Source of the DNA: a virus
Strand: one strand, 5' to 3'
Virus record (IMG/VR): IMGVR_UViG_3300042924_004437
Location: 1-50,504 of that record
DNA: 50,504 nt
In this document: positions 31,954 through 38,135 of the stretch, in pieces
How the letters are laid out: each line of letters starts with the position of its first letter
Position numbering within the stretch: the first letter of the stretch is position 1
Translations under genes and position numbers: made by a program
Notes under the pieces: generated by a model
Seen by the model: only the letters and a program-made list of their open reading frames with translations
What the model was told of the DNA's origin: nothing
Database searches by the model: none

Positions 31954-32139
31954 TCAGGCAGTGACGTTAAAGTTACGAAGATACCCAGCGCGGTACTCTT
32001 CAAGCTCGACCTTGACGATGCTGTCTAAAACGCCAAACTGGCGCGTTACACCAGCACGCTCAAGCCGGTCGGCAATGTCCCCTGCATCTTCAATCAACCA
32101 TGCTTCTATTTCGGCAAAAGTGGCGGCTGGTTTTGTCAT
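31954..32139 (-). CDS. 61-residue protein, duplicated copy A
   Basis: ATG 32139, preceded on the minus strand by GAAAGGGACTAAGCAA. The protein (MTKPAATFAEIEAWLIEDAG, DIADRLERAGVTRQFGVLDS, IVKVELEEYRAGYLRNFNVT A) is identical to that at 35717-35902. It is acidic and mostly helical, with no Cys and no membrane segment. Amino-acid identity despite seven synonymous DNA changes indicates selection on the protein. It has its own promoter-like sequence at 32185-32213. It could bind a host enzyme early in infection; no family is recognised. Confidence 0.8.
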   Translation of the reverse strand: MTKPAATFAEIEAWLIEDAGDIADRLERAGVTRQFGVLDSIVKVELEEYRAGYLRNFNVTA

Positions 32140-32158
32140 TTGCTTAGTCCCTTTCGGT

Positions 32159-32171
32159 GGGGCAGCGCCCC
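32159..32171 (-). promoter_or_regulatory. leader hairpin GGGGC-NNN-GCCCC, copy A2
   Basis: GGGGC 32159-32163 and GCCCC 32167-32171 around a three-base loop lie between the promoter-like element at 32185-32213 and the start of the 61-residue gene, so the hairpin would sit close to the 5' end of that transcript. Confidence 0.6.
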
Positions 32172-32184
32172 GGTTGGTCTGATT

Positions 32185-32213
32185 GTTATGGGGCCATTAG
32201 TCCTAAAGATCAA
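32185..32213 (-). promoter_or_regulatory. leftward sigma70-like promoter of the duplicated cassette, copy A
   Basis: On the minus strand TTGATC (32213-32208) and CATAAC (32190-32185) are separated by 17 bases. Both hexamers and the spacing are conserved at 35947-35975 although bases in the spacer differ, which supports function. It would start a short transcript just before the leader hairpin. Confidence 0.6.
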
Positions 32214-32222
32214 CAGCTATTT

Positions 32223-32429
32223 TCACGGCCTCCAGCCGGTGAGCAGCGCCTCAATCGCCACGGATGCCGGGCCGCTGATCTCGCGATCGCCTGCCTCCCA
32301 GCGGCGCACAGAACGCTTGCCGTCGCCACCCATGCGCAGCAGGACTGCCAGCTCGTGCTGCGTCAACCCCAGTGCCCGGCGGGCGTCACGGACTTCGTTC
32401 GGGCTCATCGCCCGCAACTCTTGTGTCAT
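32223..32429 (-). CDS. HTH XRE-family DNA-binding protein
   Basis: I chose ATG 32429, seven bases after AAGGA; an in-frame ATG at 32462 would add 11 residues and overlap the upstream gene. The 68-residue product has the helix-turn-helix DARRALGLTQHELAVLLRMG followed by KRSVRRWEAGDREISGPASV, a Cro/CI-type fold with the turn near residue 25. It probably regulates early genes, possibly the promoter directly downstream at 32185-32213. It is one of two such regulators; the other is at 42705. Confidence 0.8.
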   Translation of the reverse strand: MTQELRAMSPNEVRDARRALGLTQHELAVLLRMGGDGKRSVRRWEAGDREISGPASVAIEALLTGWRP

Positions 32430-32452
32430 GTTGTATTCCTTGTTGTCGATGG

Positions 32453-32989
32453 TCACTCGCATGACCAGATTTCGCTGGAGCGCTTAAGCTGCGGCCAGCC
32501 CTGATCGACGGTGAAACTGCGCTCCTCAAACAGGAGATTGTTTGTCGGCACGATGGTCAGCCGATCGCGGTTGGTGCGGATGAACATGAACTCCTTGCCC
32601 TGCGACGGTTCATGCGTGAACGCATCACCCTGCGGCACCGCCGTGAACAGATACTCACCGGCCTCCCCGCTCTTCACCCGGACACGCAGCCCGTCCAGAT
32701 AGTCATACACCAAAAGCGAGAAGTCCCTGCCATAGCAGTCCCAGATCTGAGCCTGCGGCAGCGTCCAGTCGGTGCATGCCGGATCGGCGCTGAACGCGAG
32801 GGCGTGTGGGGGCAGATTTCTGAACACCGCGCCACACTCAAGCATGACAGTGCAGCCCCACGCGCGGCCCGGATGGCTGTGCAGGCCGAACCATACTGCC
32901 GGTTCATACCCGGTGCCGCCCTCGCGGATGAACGATCGATCAACCCAGACGTAGTAGTGCCGGGGCAGCGATGCGCTAGAACTGCTCAT
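32453..32989 (-). CDS. conserved hypothetical protein
   Basis: The 178-residue protein starts at ATG 32989, overlapping the upstream stop by four bases. It is Trp/Phe/Tyr-rich with phrases HYYVWVDRSFIREGGTGYEP, AVWFGLHSHPGRAWGCTVML and KEFMFIRTNRDRLTIVPTNN. This looks like a compact alpha/beta enzyme or binding fold, and I recall related unnamed proteins in other GC-rich phages. Cysteines are scattered with no clear metal site. It lies in a small-protein region that often carries host-takeover or anti-defence genes. Confidence 0.7.
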   Translation of the reverse strand: MSSSSASLPRHYYVWVDRSFIREGGTGYEPAVWFGLHSHPGRAWGCTVMLECGAVFRNLPPHALAFSADPACTDWTLPQAQIWDCYGRDFSLLVYDYLDGLRVRVKSGEAGEYLFTAVPQGDAFTHEPSQGKEFMFIRTNRDRLTIVPTNNLLFEERSFTVDQGWPQLKRSSEIWSCE

Positions 32990-33159
32990 GCGTCTTCCAT
33001 TTTGTTGATCTCGAACCGAAACCGCTCGTCACGGATGCCCCAGATGTGGGTGCGTTCCATGTACTGGGCTTTGAGCTTGACCAGTCGGTCGTTGACGGCG
33101 TCCAGTTCAGCCTGCAGCCGATCGCGCTGGGCGAAGGCCTCGCGTGCCTCGGCGATCAT
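32986..33159 (-). CDS. 57-residue coiled-coil protein
   Basis: ATG 33159 overlaps the upstream stop by four bases, and its own stop overlaps the next ATG at 32989. The sequence MIAEAREAFAQRDRLQAELD with AVNDRLVKLKAQYMERTHIW is a heptad-patterned helix (about residues 1-35) with a basic tail. Double coupling on both sides supports translation. A dimeric adaptor or inhibitor is possible; no family is recognised. Confidence 0.68.
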   Translation of the reverse strand: MIAEAREAFAQRDRLQAELDAVNDRLVKLKAQYMERTHIWGIRDERFRFEINKMEDA

Positions 33160-33413
33160 CTGCGCACGCCCTTGCGGCCGAAGCGGCCAGTCTTGGGGTC
33201 GCGAAAAAAGGCCTGCTTGAGGGTGTCCTCCAGCCGTTCGAGCTTGGAGCGCAGGACGCGGATGACCAGCTCATTGGTCGCGGCCTCGGAGGCTTTGGTC
33301 TCGGCCTTGCTGAGCTTGAGGTACAGGGCCTCGATCTCGCGCTTCTGACTGGCGGCGAGCCACTTGGCCTCGCGCAGTGCGCCCCATGGGTTAATGATGT
33401 CACTGATGCTCAT
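33156..33413 (-). CDS. 85-residue helical hypothetical protein
   Basis: ATG 33413 is preceded on the minus strand by CAGGAGGAACCA. The N-terminus MSISDIINPWGALREAKWLA and a long coiled coil through residue about 70 (KREIEALYLKLSKAETKASE) are followed by a basic tail FFRDPKTGRFGRKGVRR. The INPWGALR opening is familiar from small phage proteins but has no known function. The basic tail suggests nucleic-acid contact. Confidence 0.68.
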   Translation of the reverse strand: MSISDIINPWGALREAKWLAASQKREIEALYLKLSKAETKASEAATNELVIRVLRSKLERLEDTLKQAFFRDPKTGRFGRKGVRR

Positions 33414-33452
33414 TGGTTCCTCCTGTTGCTGAGTAGGATGTGGTAATCGTGG

Positions 33453-33695
33453 TCACTGGTCAGGGTCCTTGTGCGCGCCTCCTGCGGTGGCCATCAGATG
33501 CAAAACCCGATGCCCGCCGGCCCCGTTCTCATACACCTCGACGCGCGTCCTGCCGTCTTGAGCATAGATGCGGTGGTAGTGGCCAGCCTCGCGCAGGGCG
33601 TCGGGAAGGTTGGTGCATTGCCCGCCCGCGATAGGCGGCTGCCGGCCCGGCGGCTGCGTCACCTCAAAAGTGAAGCGTCCTGCGACTGTCGTCAT
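33453..33695 (-). CDS. 80-residue hypothetical protein
   Basis: ATG 33695 overlaps the upstream stop by four bases (ATGA); a much longer frame upstream is a shadow of the neighbouring genes and is rejected. The sequence RFTFEVTQPPGRQPPIAGGQ, CTNLPDALREAGHYHRIYAQ and DGRTRVEVYENGAGGHRVLH looks like a small beta-alpha-beta domain. No family is recognised. Confidence 0.65.
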   Translation of the reverse strand: MTTVAGRFTFEVTQPPGRQPPIAGGQCTNLPDALREAGHYHRIYAQDGRTRVEVYENGAGGHRVLHLMATAGGAHKDPDQ

Positions 33696-34096
33696 GCCGG
33701 TTGCCCCTGTTTCAGGTTGACGCGGCCCCGCGCCCGGCCGTTGGCGCGGGCAGCCTCGTAGACGGTCGGGCGTTGCGCCTTGAGCGCCGCCGTGCAGCGC
33801 GCCACTGAGCCCCAGCCGTAGTCGTGGGCCAGCTCGCTGAGCGTCCGGTTGCCGATGTCGCGGCTGTCGGATGGCAGCGTCGGCATGGTGCCGGGCGGGC
33901 GTGGCGGGTTGTGGGTGCGACGCGGCGGGGCGTTGACCTCCTCCACGGCGCGCTGTGCGGCCCGCGCCTGCACCTGCACCTGTTGCGACTGGCGCATCTG
34001 CGCGAGCAGCTTCTCGGTGACGTGGATAGGCTCGCGGCGGCCGTCGGCAAAGAGCCAGTAGAAGCGACGATTGTGGATGATGGGTCTGCGTGTCAT
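33692..34096 (-). CDS. hypothetical protein, possible DNA-binding
   Basis: The 134-residue protein starts at ATG 34096, overlapping the upstream stop by four bases. It is basic, with a short beta opening (RRPIIHNRRFYWLFADGRRE), a helical Gln/Ala region and Pro-rich linker, then RTLSELAHDYGWGSVARCTA followed by LKAQRPTVYEAARANG, which reads like a small helix-turn-helix. Function unknown; transcription or antitermination roles are conceivable. Confidence 0.62.
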   Translation of the reverse strand: MTRRPIIHNRRFYWLFADGRREPIHVTEKLLAQMRQSQQVQVQARAAQRAVEEVNAPPRRTHNPPRPPGTMPTLPSDSRDIGNRTLSELAHDYGWGSVARCTAALKAQRPTVYEAARANGRARGRVNLKQGQPA

Positions 34097-34422
34097 GCGT
34101 CATCCTCTTCGGGATCGTGGCCGTACCGCTCGCGATAGACCTTCAAACCGAACAGCAGAAACTGCGTGAGGTCTGGCGGCTCTTCATTGCGCTCATCAAA
34201 GAACTCGGCGTAGGGAATGCGATAGGTGTAATGTTCGCCGTTGTCGGCGAAGGCGTCCTCAAGGAAGACGACGATGTGGCCGTCCATGAGATAGATTTCG
34301 AGGCGCTGCTTACGCAGCCACCGCGAGACGGCTTTGTTGATGAGCGTCTCAACGTCATCGAGATTGACGTGGAAATCGATGTCGCCCTTAGTCGTCTTGG
34401 GATCGGGGTCAACGTATGTCAT
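34093..34422 (-). CDS. 109-residue hypothetical protein
   Basis: ATG 34422, preceded on the minus strand by AAAGGAGCACTGAGCT. It is acidic with alternating strand and helix (HVNLDDVETLINKAVSRWLR, LEIYLMDGHIVVFLEDAFAD, YRIPYAEFFDERNEEPPDLT). It has no Cys or membrane helix. It is coupled to the next gene by a four-base overlap. Compact acidic proteins in such arrays are often enzyme inhibitors, but there is no direct sign here. Confidence 0.65.
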   Translation of the reverse strand: MTYVDPDPKTTKGDIDFHVNLDDVETLINKAVSRWLRKQRLEIYLMDGHIVVFLEDAFADNGEHYTYRIPYAEFFDERNEEPPDLTQFLLFGLKVYRERYGHDPEEDDA

Positions 34423-34436
34423 AGCTCAGTGCTCCT

Positions 34437-34553
34437 TTACCAGTCGATGTCCTCGAGATCTTGCGGGGTGGTGGGCGGCCGCCGGACGATGATCCAGACG
34501 GCCGTGGCCATGAGTGCGAGGATGGTCAGGGCCAGCCAGTTGTTGCTTGTCAC
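34437..34553 (-). CDS. 38-residue single-span membrane micro-protein
   Basis: GTG 34553 overlaps the upstream stop by four bases (GTGA). The product MTSNNWLALTILALMATAVW followed by IIVRRPPTTPQDLEDIDW has one membrane helix (residues about 6-22) and a short cytoplasmic acidic tail. Coupling to the preceding membrane protein suggests they act together, for example in superinfection exclusion; this is inference. Confidence 0.58.
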   Translation of the reverse strand: MTSNNWLALTILALMATAVWIIVRRPPTTPQDLEDIDW

Positions 34554-34747
34554 CTGGACGTCCTTTCCAGTGCCCAGAGGGGTGCACAGCGCTCGCCTGC
34601 GGGCGTGTCCACCAGCACCATCTGGTGGTCCTGACAGTAAGCCTCGGCGCGCTGGCGGGCCTTCTCCTCCCATGCGGATGCCCACAGCAGCAGGCCGACG
34701 CAGGTAAGGAGAAAACAGGTTAAGCCGATCAGTGTGCGGTTAGTCAT
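34550..34747 (-). CDS. 65-residue membrane-anchored or exported small protein
   Basis: ATG 34747 overlaps the upstream stop by eight bases; the longer frame upstream is an out-of-frame shadow of the acidic gene. MTNRTLIGLTCFLLTCVGLL is a signal-anchor followed by a charged helix and AYCQDHQMVLVDTPAGERCA with two cysteines that could form a disulphide in the periplasm. Together with the next 38-residue membrane protein it looks like a small envelope-directed pair. Confidence 0.62.
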   Translation of the reverse strand: MTNRTLIGLTCFLLTCVGLLLWASAWEEKARQRAEAYCQDHQMVLVDTPAGERCAPLWALERTSR

Positions 34748-34979
34748 CGTCGTTGTCCTCCTCATCTTCGTCCTCGTCTTCGTCGTCGTCGTCTTCGTCC
34801 TCGTCGCTGTCCTCTGCGCCGAACAGCGCTTCCAGCCGGGCCTGACGCTCGGCACTGATGCGGTCGCGCTCGGCCTGCGGCAGCGCCCTCCACGCGGCGT
34901 CCTCGGCGGCGATGATCTTGCGCTCTGCCTCGACGCGGCGCTCTTCCTCTTCCTTGTACAGATCCCAGATGTTGGTCAT
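34740..34979 (-). CDS. acidic-tailed hypothetical protein, possible DNA mimic
   Basis: ATG 34979 is preceded on the minus strand by CAACAGGAGAACACCA. The 79-residue protein has a charged helix (YKEEEERRVEAERKIIAAED, about 8-50) and then a C-terminal tail of about 22 residues made almost only of Asp and Glu. Poly-acidic proteins in phage early regions can mimic DNA and inhibit DNA-binding defence enzymes; here that is an inference from composition alone. Confidence 0.62.
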   Translation of the reverse strand: MTNIWDLYKEEEERRVEAERKIIAAEDAAWRALPQAERDRISAERQARLEALFGAEDSDEDEDDDDEDEDEDEEDNDDD

Positions 34980-35161
34980 TGGTGTTCTCCTGTTGCAGAG
35001 GCGATCACATCGGTTACGGCCGTCAGCAGCCGCATGGCGTCGTTCGCCTCGGGCTGGCCGTCGTCGCCGTCGATCACGTCGGCGTAGCGGTCAAGATAGT
35101 CGGCGCACTCTTGCAGAGCGGCCAGCAGGTCAGCATATCGCGCCACTGGCATGTACTTCAT
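34976..35161 (-). CDS. 61-residue acidic helical protein
   Basis: ATG 35161 overlaps the upstream stop by four bases, and its own stop overlaps the next start. The sequence MKYMPVARYADLLAALQECA with DYLDRYADVIDGDDGQPEAN is helical and acidic with one Cys. A longer frame upstream overlaps the next gene and is rejected. Unrecognised. Confidence 0.65.
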   Translation of the reverse strand: MKYMPVARYADLLAALQECADYLDRYADVIDGDDGQPEANDAMRLLTAVTDVIASATGEHQ

Positions 35162-35412
35162 TTGATCTGCTCCTTGATGAGGACGGCCTCGGCGACGATC
35201 TCGGTCGCGATGGCCGTGATTGCTGCGAGGCGGTCGTAGTGCGCCTGCCGATCGGCCACGCACTGGTCGTTGTCGCCGGGGTAGTCCCGGCCGTTGGGCG
35301 TCACCTGCTGCAGCGCCTTGATGGCGGCCTGCAGGGTGTCGTAGGCGGCGATGCGCGGCTGGATCAGGTCGTCCGCGCTGCTGCCGTTGATGTTGAGCGT
35401 GGGGCGGATCAT
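35158..35412 (-). CDS. 84-residue conserved phage protein
   Basis: ATG 35412 overlaps the upstream stop by four bases (ATGA). The opening LNINGSSADDLIQPRIAAYD and the following LQQVTPNGRDYPGDNDQCVA with ADRQAHYDRLAAITAIATEI are a pattern I recall from many small phage proteins (two helices joined by a PxGRDY loop). No function is known. The stop overlaps the 61-residue gene downstream. Confidence 0.68.
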   Translation of the reverse strand: MIRPTLNINGSSADDLIQPRIAAYDTLQAAIKALQQVTPNGRDYPGDNDQCVADRQAHYDRLAAITAIATEIVAEAVLIKEQIK

Positions 35413-35648
35413 GCCGCCACCTGCGCGGCAATGCGGCTGATGCTGCGGCAGGCGGCGATGGCCTCGCGGCGGGCGGCCTCGCGCGGCCCCCACTGTAGCC
35501 AGTCGGTCGTGGGGTGGAGCAGTGCCCACGCGGCGCTGCTGATCGAGCGCGTCATGGGGCACAGGGGCTGCGGTGGGCCAGCGGTCTCGGCCGGCTTGCT
35601 GTCGCGCCATTCCTGCTTGGCGATGTCTTCCTTGAGCCATGCGTACAT
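35409..35648 (-). CDS. 79-residue hypothetical protein behind leader hairpin B1
   Basis: ATG 35648 is preceded on the minus strand by CGGGAGACGACCA and the GGGGC/GCCCC leader hairpin. The product (MYAWLKEDIAKQEWRDSKPA, PPQPLCPMTRSISSAAWALL, AARREAIAACRSISRIAAQV) is helical with three cysteines and several tryptophans. Unrecognised. The ribosome site matches the GGGAGAC found after two other leader hairpins, suggesting shared translational control. Confidence 0.65.
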   Translation of the reverse strand: MYAWLKEDIAKQEWRDSKPAETAGPPQPLCPMTRSISSAAWALLHPTTDWLQWGPREAARREAIAACRSISRIAAQVAA

Positions 35649-35667
35649 TGGTCGTCTCCCGTTTGGT

Positions 35668-35680
35668 GGGGCAGTGCCCC
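35668..35680 (-). promoter_or_regulatory. leader hairpin GGGGC-NNN-GCCCC, copy B1
   Basis: GGGGC 35668-35672 and GCCCC 35676-35680 precede the 79-residue gene starting at 35648, with CGGGAGAC in between as ribosome site. Confidence 0.6.
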
Positions 35681-35687
35681 GGTTGGT

Positions 35688-35709
35688 GGGCCGGCGCTGT
35701 GGCCGGCCC
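35688..35709 (-). repeat. GC-rich hairpin after the 61-aa gene, copy B
   Basis: GGGCCGG (35688-35694) and CCGGCCC (35703-35709), the counterpart of the hairpin at 31925-31946, eight bases beyond the 61-residue gene's stop. Confidence 0.55.
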
Positions 35710-35716
35710 TGCTGGT

Positions 35717-35902
35717 TCAGGCAGTGACGTTAAAGTTACGAAGATACCCAGCGCGGTACTCTTCAAGCTCGACCTTGACGATGCTGTCTAAAACGCCAAA
35801 CTGGCGCGTTACGCCAGCACGCTCAAGACGGTCGGCAATGTCCCCTGCGTCTTCGATTAACCATGCTTCTATTTCGGCAAAAGTGGCGGCTGGCTTGGTC
35901 AT
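35717..35902 (-). CDS. 61-residue protein, duplicated copy B
   Basis: ATG 35902 follows CGGGAGACACACA on the minus strand. The protein is identical in all 61 residues to the one at 31954-32139, while the DNA differs at seven third-position or silent sites. This copy has the better ribosome site (GGGAGAC rather than GGGAC). Retention of two identical products argues for a dosage or timing need early in infection. Function unknown. Confidence 0.8.
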   Translation of the reverse strand: MTKPAATFAEIEAWLIEDAGDIADRLERAGVTRQFGVLDSIVKVELEEYRAGYLRNFNVTA

Positions 35903-35921
35903 TGTGTGTCTCCCGTTTGGT

Positions 35922-35934
35922 GGGGCGCTGCCCC
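35922..35934 (-). promoter_or_regulatory. leader hairpin GGGGC-NNN-GCCCC, copy B2
   Basis: GGGGC 35922-35926 and GCCCC 35930-35934 between promoter 35947-35975 and the 61-residue gene. Its three-base loop is GCT on the plus strand against AGC in copy A2, so the stem is conserved while the loop is changed. Confidence 0.6.
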
Positions 35935-35946
35935 GTTGGCCTGATT

Positions 35947-35975
35947 GTTATGGGACCGTTCGTCCTAAAGATCAA
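35947..35975 (-). promoter_or_regulatory. leftward sigma70-like promoter of the duplicated cassette, copy B
   Basis: Minus-strand TTGATC (35975-35970), 17-base spacer, CATAAC (35952-35947). The spacer differs from copy A at several bases while both hexamers are unchanged. Confidence 0.6.
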
Positions 35976-35998
35976 CAGGGAAAATGCAGTGCCGCGAA

Positions 35999-36346
35999 TT
36001 ATTTTATCGTGGCAGCGAATGCGTCGACCTGAGCTTGCGCATTCTCTGAGCCGGGGCACACGATGCAGGTGTGGCCGAGGCTCTCCAGATACTCGATCCA
36101 GTCGGTCTGCTCGGGCGAGACGCGGCCGCCCTTCTGACGCTTCATCTCGATCCACAGCCGCCAAGCCGGCACGAAAAGATCGGGAACGCCAGCCGATACG
36201 CCCTCGGCCTTGAGCTTGGCGCCGGCCGTCTGAGAGCGATAGCCGCCGTTGGGGATGGCGAAAATCCGCACCGGCCCATATTTGCGCCGGAACCAGCGCA
36301 CGAAATCACGCTGCTCCTCATGCTCGGTTGGAAAAGTTTCCGTCAA
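35999..36346 (-). CDS. VRR-NUC family nuclease
   Basis: I chose TTG 36346 because GGAGGT lies six bases upstream and the codon overlaps the preceding stop (TTGA); this gives 115 residues. FAIPNGGYRS (29-38), GVPDLFVP with Asp56, and WIEMKRQKGG with Glu67 and Lys69 are the PD-(D/E)xK core of virus-type replication-repair nucleases. Such stand-alone VRR-NUC proteins are structure-specific or nicking endonucleases often placed beside phage helicases, as here with 36552. Likely roles are recombination, repair or host DNA breakdown. Confidence 0.85.
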   Translation of the reverse strand: MTETFPTEHEEQRDFVRWFRRKYGPVRIFAIPNGGYRSQTAGAKLKAEGVSAGVPDLFVPAWRLWIEMKRQKGGRVSPEQTDWIEYLESLGHTCIVCPGSENAQAQVDAFAATIK

Positions 36347-36555
36347 AACGGCACCTCCCTCGCCTGCACATCGTATGGATCGTGTTCCCGCCAGTCCGGG
36401 CAGGCGCTTGGTGCCTCTTGGAACTCGGCGGGCGGCGTTGCGTCGTGCTTGTGGCAATGGTTGGTTTCCCGGTGAAAATAGTTGCAGTCCCAACATAGTT
36501 TAGGGCGCCCGCATTCCCAAGCAATCAGCGCGGCTGGCTTTGTTGCCATACTCAT
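36343..36555 (-). CDS. 70-residue zinc-binding-like protein
   Basis: ATG 36555 overlaps the helicase stop by four bases (ATGA); ATG 36549 is an alternative. RPKLCWDCNYFHRETNHCHK HD contains CxxC and CHxH-type ligands (about residues 20-37), a plausible single zinc site, with one further Cys near residue 52. It is wedged between a DEAH helicase and a VRR-NUC nuclease with couplings on both sides, suggesting a cofactor for one of them. The exact fold is unknown. Confidence 0.65.
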   Translation of the reverse strand: MSMATKPAALIAWECGRPKLCWDCNYFHRETNHCHKHDATPPAEFQEAPSACPDWREHDPYDVQAREVPF

Positions 36556-38135
36556 TCCCACAGTCTCCCGATGATGCGATGATATTTGCCATCGCGTTTG
36601 TATGTGATGCCCGCTGGCGGCCTTGAGGCATTCATCACGGCAGCAGCGCCGTCGAGCGTAATACCTTGCCTCAACTGCGCGCCAGCACTGCTGGCAATGA
36701 TGCCAAGCGTCGCCACCGCCTTTTCACCGGCGTAACCGCCGTGCGTGACCGGAAAATATTCCTCGACCAGCGGATCGCTCAGGCCGCCATAGTACGACAC
36801 GGCCAGCATTTCCTTGCCACTGGCGCGGCTCGTGTGCTTGCGCCACCTCCACTCCGTAACCGTCATCTCCTGCACATCGACGCCCATGATGTCGTCGTGG
36901 TGCAGCTCCAGCTTGGGCTTCTCGGGTTCTGGGAACGGCGTATCACAGGTCGGGCAGATCTTGGCGCTGATGTGTACCAGCTCGTTGCAGGCATCGCAGA
37001 CTTTGACCGGTGCCTCGCCGTTGCCCTTGCCTGCCTTTTTGGGCGGCTGCACAGCGGTGATCGGCCCATGCGCCTGCACCACCCCCGCAAAGTCCAGCAC
37101 CAAGCAGTGATCGGTGTGGCTCTTCACGCGCATCCCGCGGCCAGCCATCTGGACATACAGGCTGGCGCTCATCGTCGGCCGCAGCATGGCAATCAGATCG
37201 ATGTCGGGATAGTCGAACCCGGTCGTGAGGACGTTTGCGTTTGTCAGCGCCCGCAGGCGGCCGGCCTTGAAATCCGCCAGTATCTGCTCGCGATCGGCCT
37301 TTGGCGTTGTGCCCACCACGCAAGCCGCCGGGATTCCGCGTTGGTTCAGCAGCGCCGCGATTTGCTCGGCATGGTGGACGCCGGCGCAAAAAAACAGCCA
37401 CGCCTTGCGCCCCTCCGCCCGATCGATCACCTCGTCAACCACGGCGACGTTGTTCTCGTCGGTATCGATCGCCGCCTGCAGCTCGCTCTCGATATACTCT
37501 CCGCCCCGCTTGTGGACGCCGCTCACGTCGAACGTGGCATTGGTGGGCTTGCTACGCAGGGTGGAGAGAAACCCTTTGTAGATCAGTTCCGCGATCGACA
37601 CCGGCTCGATCATGGCGTGGAACAGGGCCGGTGCGTCGGTGATCAGCCCGTGGCCCAGCCGGTATGGCGTGGCTGTCAGGCCCACGACGCGCAGCGCCGG
37701 GTTGATGGCGGTGAGATCGGCCAGCAGGTGACGATAGCTGCCCTCGTCTTTGTGCGACACCAGATGGCACTCATCGATGATGACGAGATCAATGTGGCCC
37801 AGTTGCTGCGCCTTACTCCGCACCGATTGAATGCCGGCGAACGTGATTGGCTCGCCGAGGCGCTTGCTTCGCAGCCCGGCGGAATAGATGCCCATCGGCG
37901 CGTTAGGCCAATGTTCGCGCATTTTGGCAGCATTCTGCTCAATAAGCTCTTTGACGTGGGTCAGCATCAAGACGCGCGTCTCCGGCCAGTTTTGAAGCGC
38001 ATCTTTGCACAGCGCCGCCACGATGTGGCTTTTGCCGGAGCCGGTTGGCAGCACCAGACACGGGTTGCCGGCGTTGCCCGCAGCGAACCAGCCATACAGC
38101 TGGTCGATGGTGTGCTGTTGATAGTCACGGAGCAT
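36552..38135 (-). CDS. DEAD/DEAH-box superfamily 2 helicase
   Basis: ATG 38135 with GGAGG six bases upstream is preferred over a longer frame; the product has 527 residues. LPTGSGKSH (Walker A, about 29-37), IIDECHLVS (motif II), VGLTATPYR (motif III) and YVQMAGRGMR (motif VI) define an SF2 helicase of the UvrB/SSL2-like phage type. A four-Cys ribbon (VCDACNELVHISAKICPTCD) follows near residues 385-405. It probably unwinds DNA during replication or recombination with the neighbouring nucleases. Typical length for the family. Confidence 0.92.
   Translation of the reverse strand: MLRDYQQHTIDQLYGWFAAGNAGNPCLVLPTGSGKSHIVAALCKDALQNWPETRVLMLTHVKELIEQNAAKMREHWPNAPMGIYSAGLRSKRLGEPITFAGIQSVRSKAQQLGHIDLVIIDECHLVSHKDEGSYRHLLADLTAINPALRVVGLTATPYRLGHGLITDAPALFHAMIEPVSIAELIYKGFLSTLRSKPTNATFDVSGVHKRGGEYIESELQAAIDTDENNVAVVDEVIDRAEGRKAWLFFCAGVHHAEQIAALLNQRGIPAACVVGTTPKADREQILADFKAGRLRALTNANVLTTGFDYPDIDLIAMLRPTMSASLYVQMAGRGMRVKSHTDHCLVLDFAGVVQAHGPITAVQPPKKAGKGNGEAPVKVCDACNELVHISAKICPTCDTPFPEPEKPKLELHHDDIMGVDVQEMTVTEWRWRKHTSRASGKEMLAVSYYGGLSDPLVEEYFPVTHGGYAGEKAVATLGIIASSAGAQLRQGITLDGAAAVMNASRPPAGITYKRDGKYHRIIGRLWE

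Larger units (their letters stand above)
31890..32216 (-). repeat. duplicated cassette, copy A (promoter, hairpin leader, 61-aa gene, hairpins)
   Basis: This stretch is nearly identical to 35654-35978. It includes a promoter-like pair, a leader hairpin, the complete 61-residue gene, a GC-rich hairpin after its stop and a second leader hairpin. Only seven of 186 coding bases differ between copies, and all seven are synonymous. Confidence 0.93.
35654..35978 (-). repeat. duplicated cassette, copy B
   Basis: Second copy of the cassette at 31890-32216: promoter-like hexamers, leader hairpin, 61-residue gene, GC-rich hairpin and a further leader hairpin, in the same order and orientation, about 3.76 kb away. 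The copy ends near AGATCAACAG at 35969-35978, beyond which the sequences diverge. Confidence 0.93.

Noticed and set aside
33453-34103. Single long minus-strand gene of 216 codons instead of two small genes
   Set aside because: The upstream 135 codons are a shadow of the 134-residue gene in another frame. The ATG at 33695 overlaps that gene's stop exactly, matching the coupling style of the operon.
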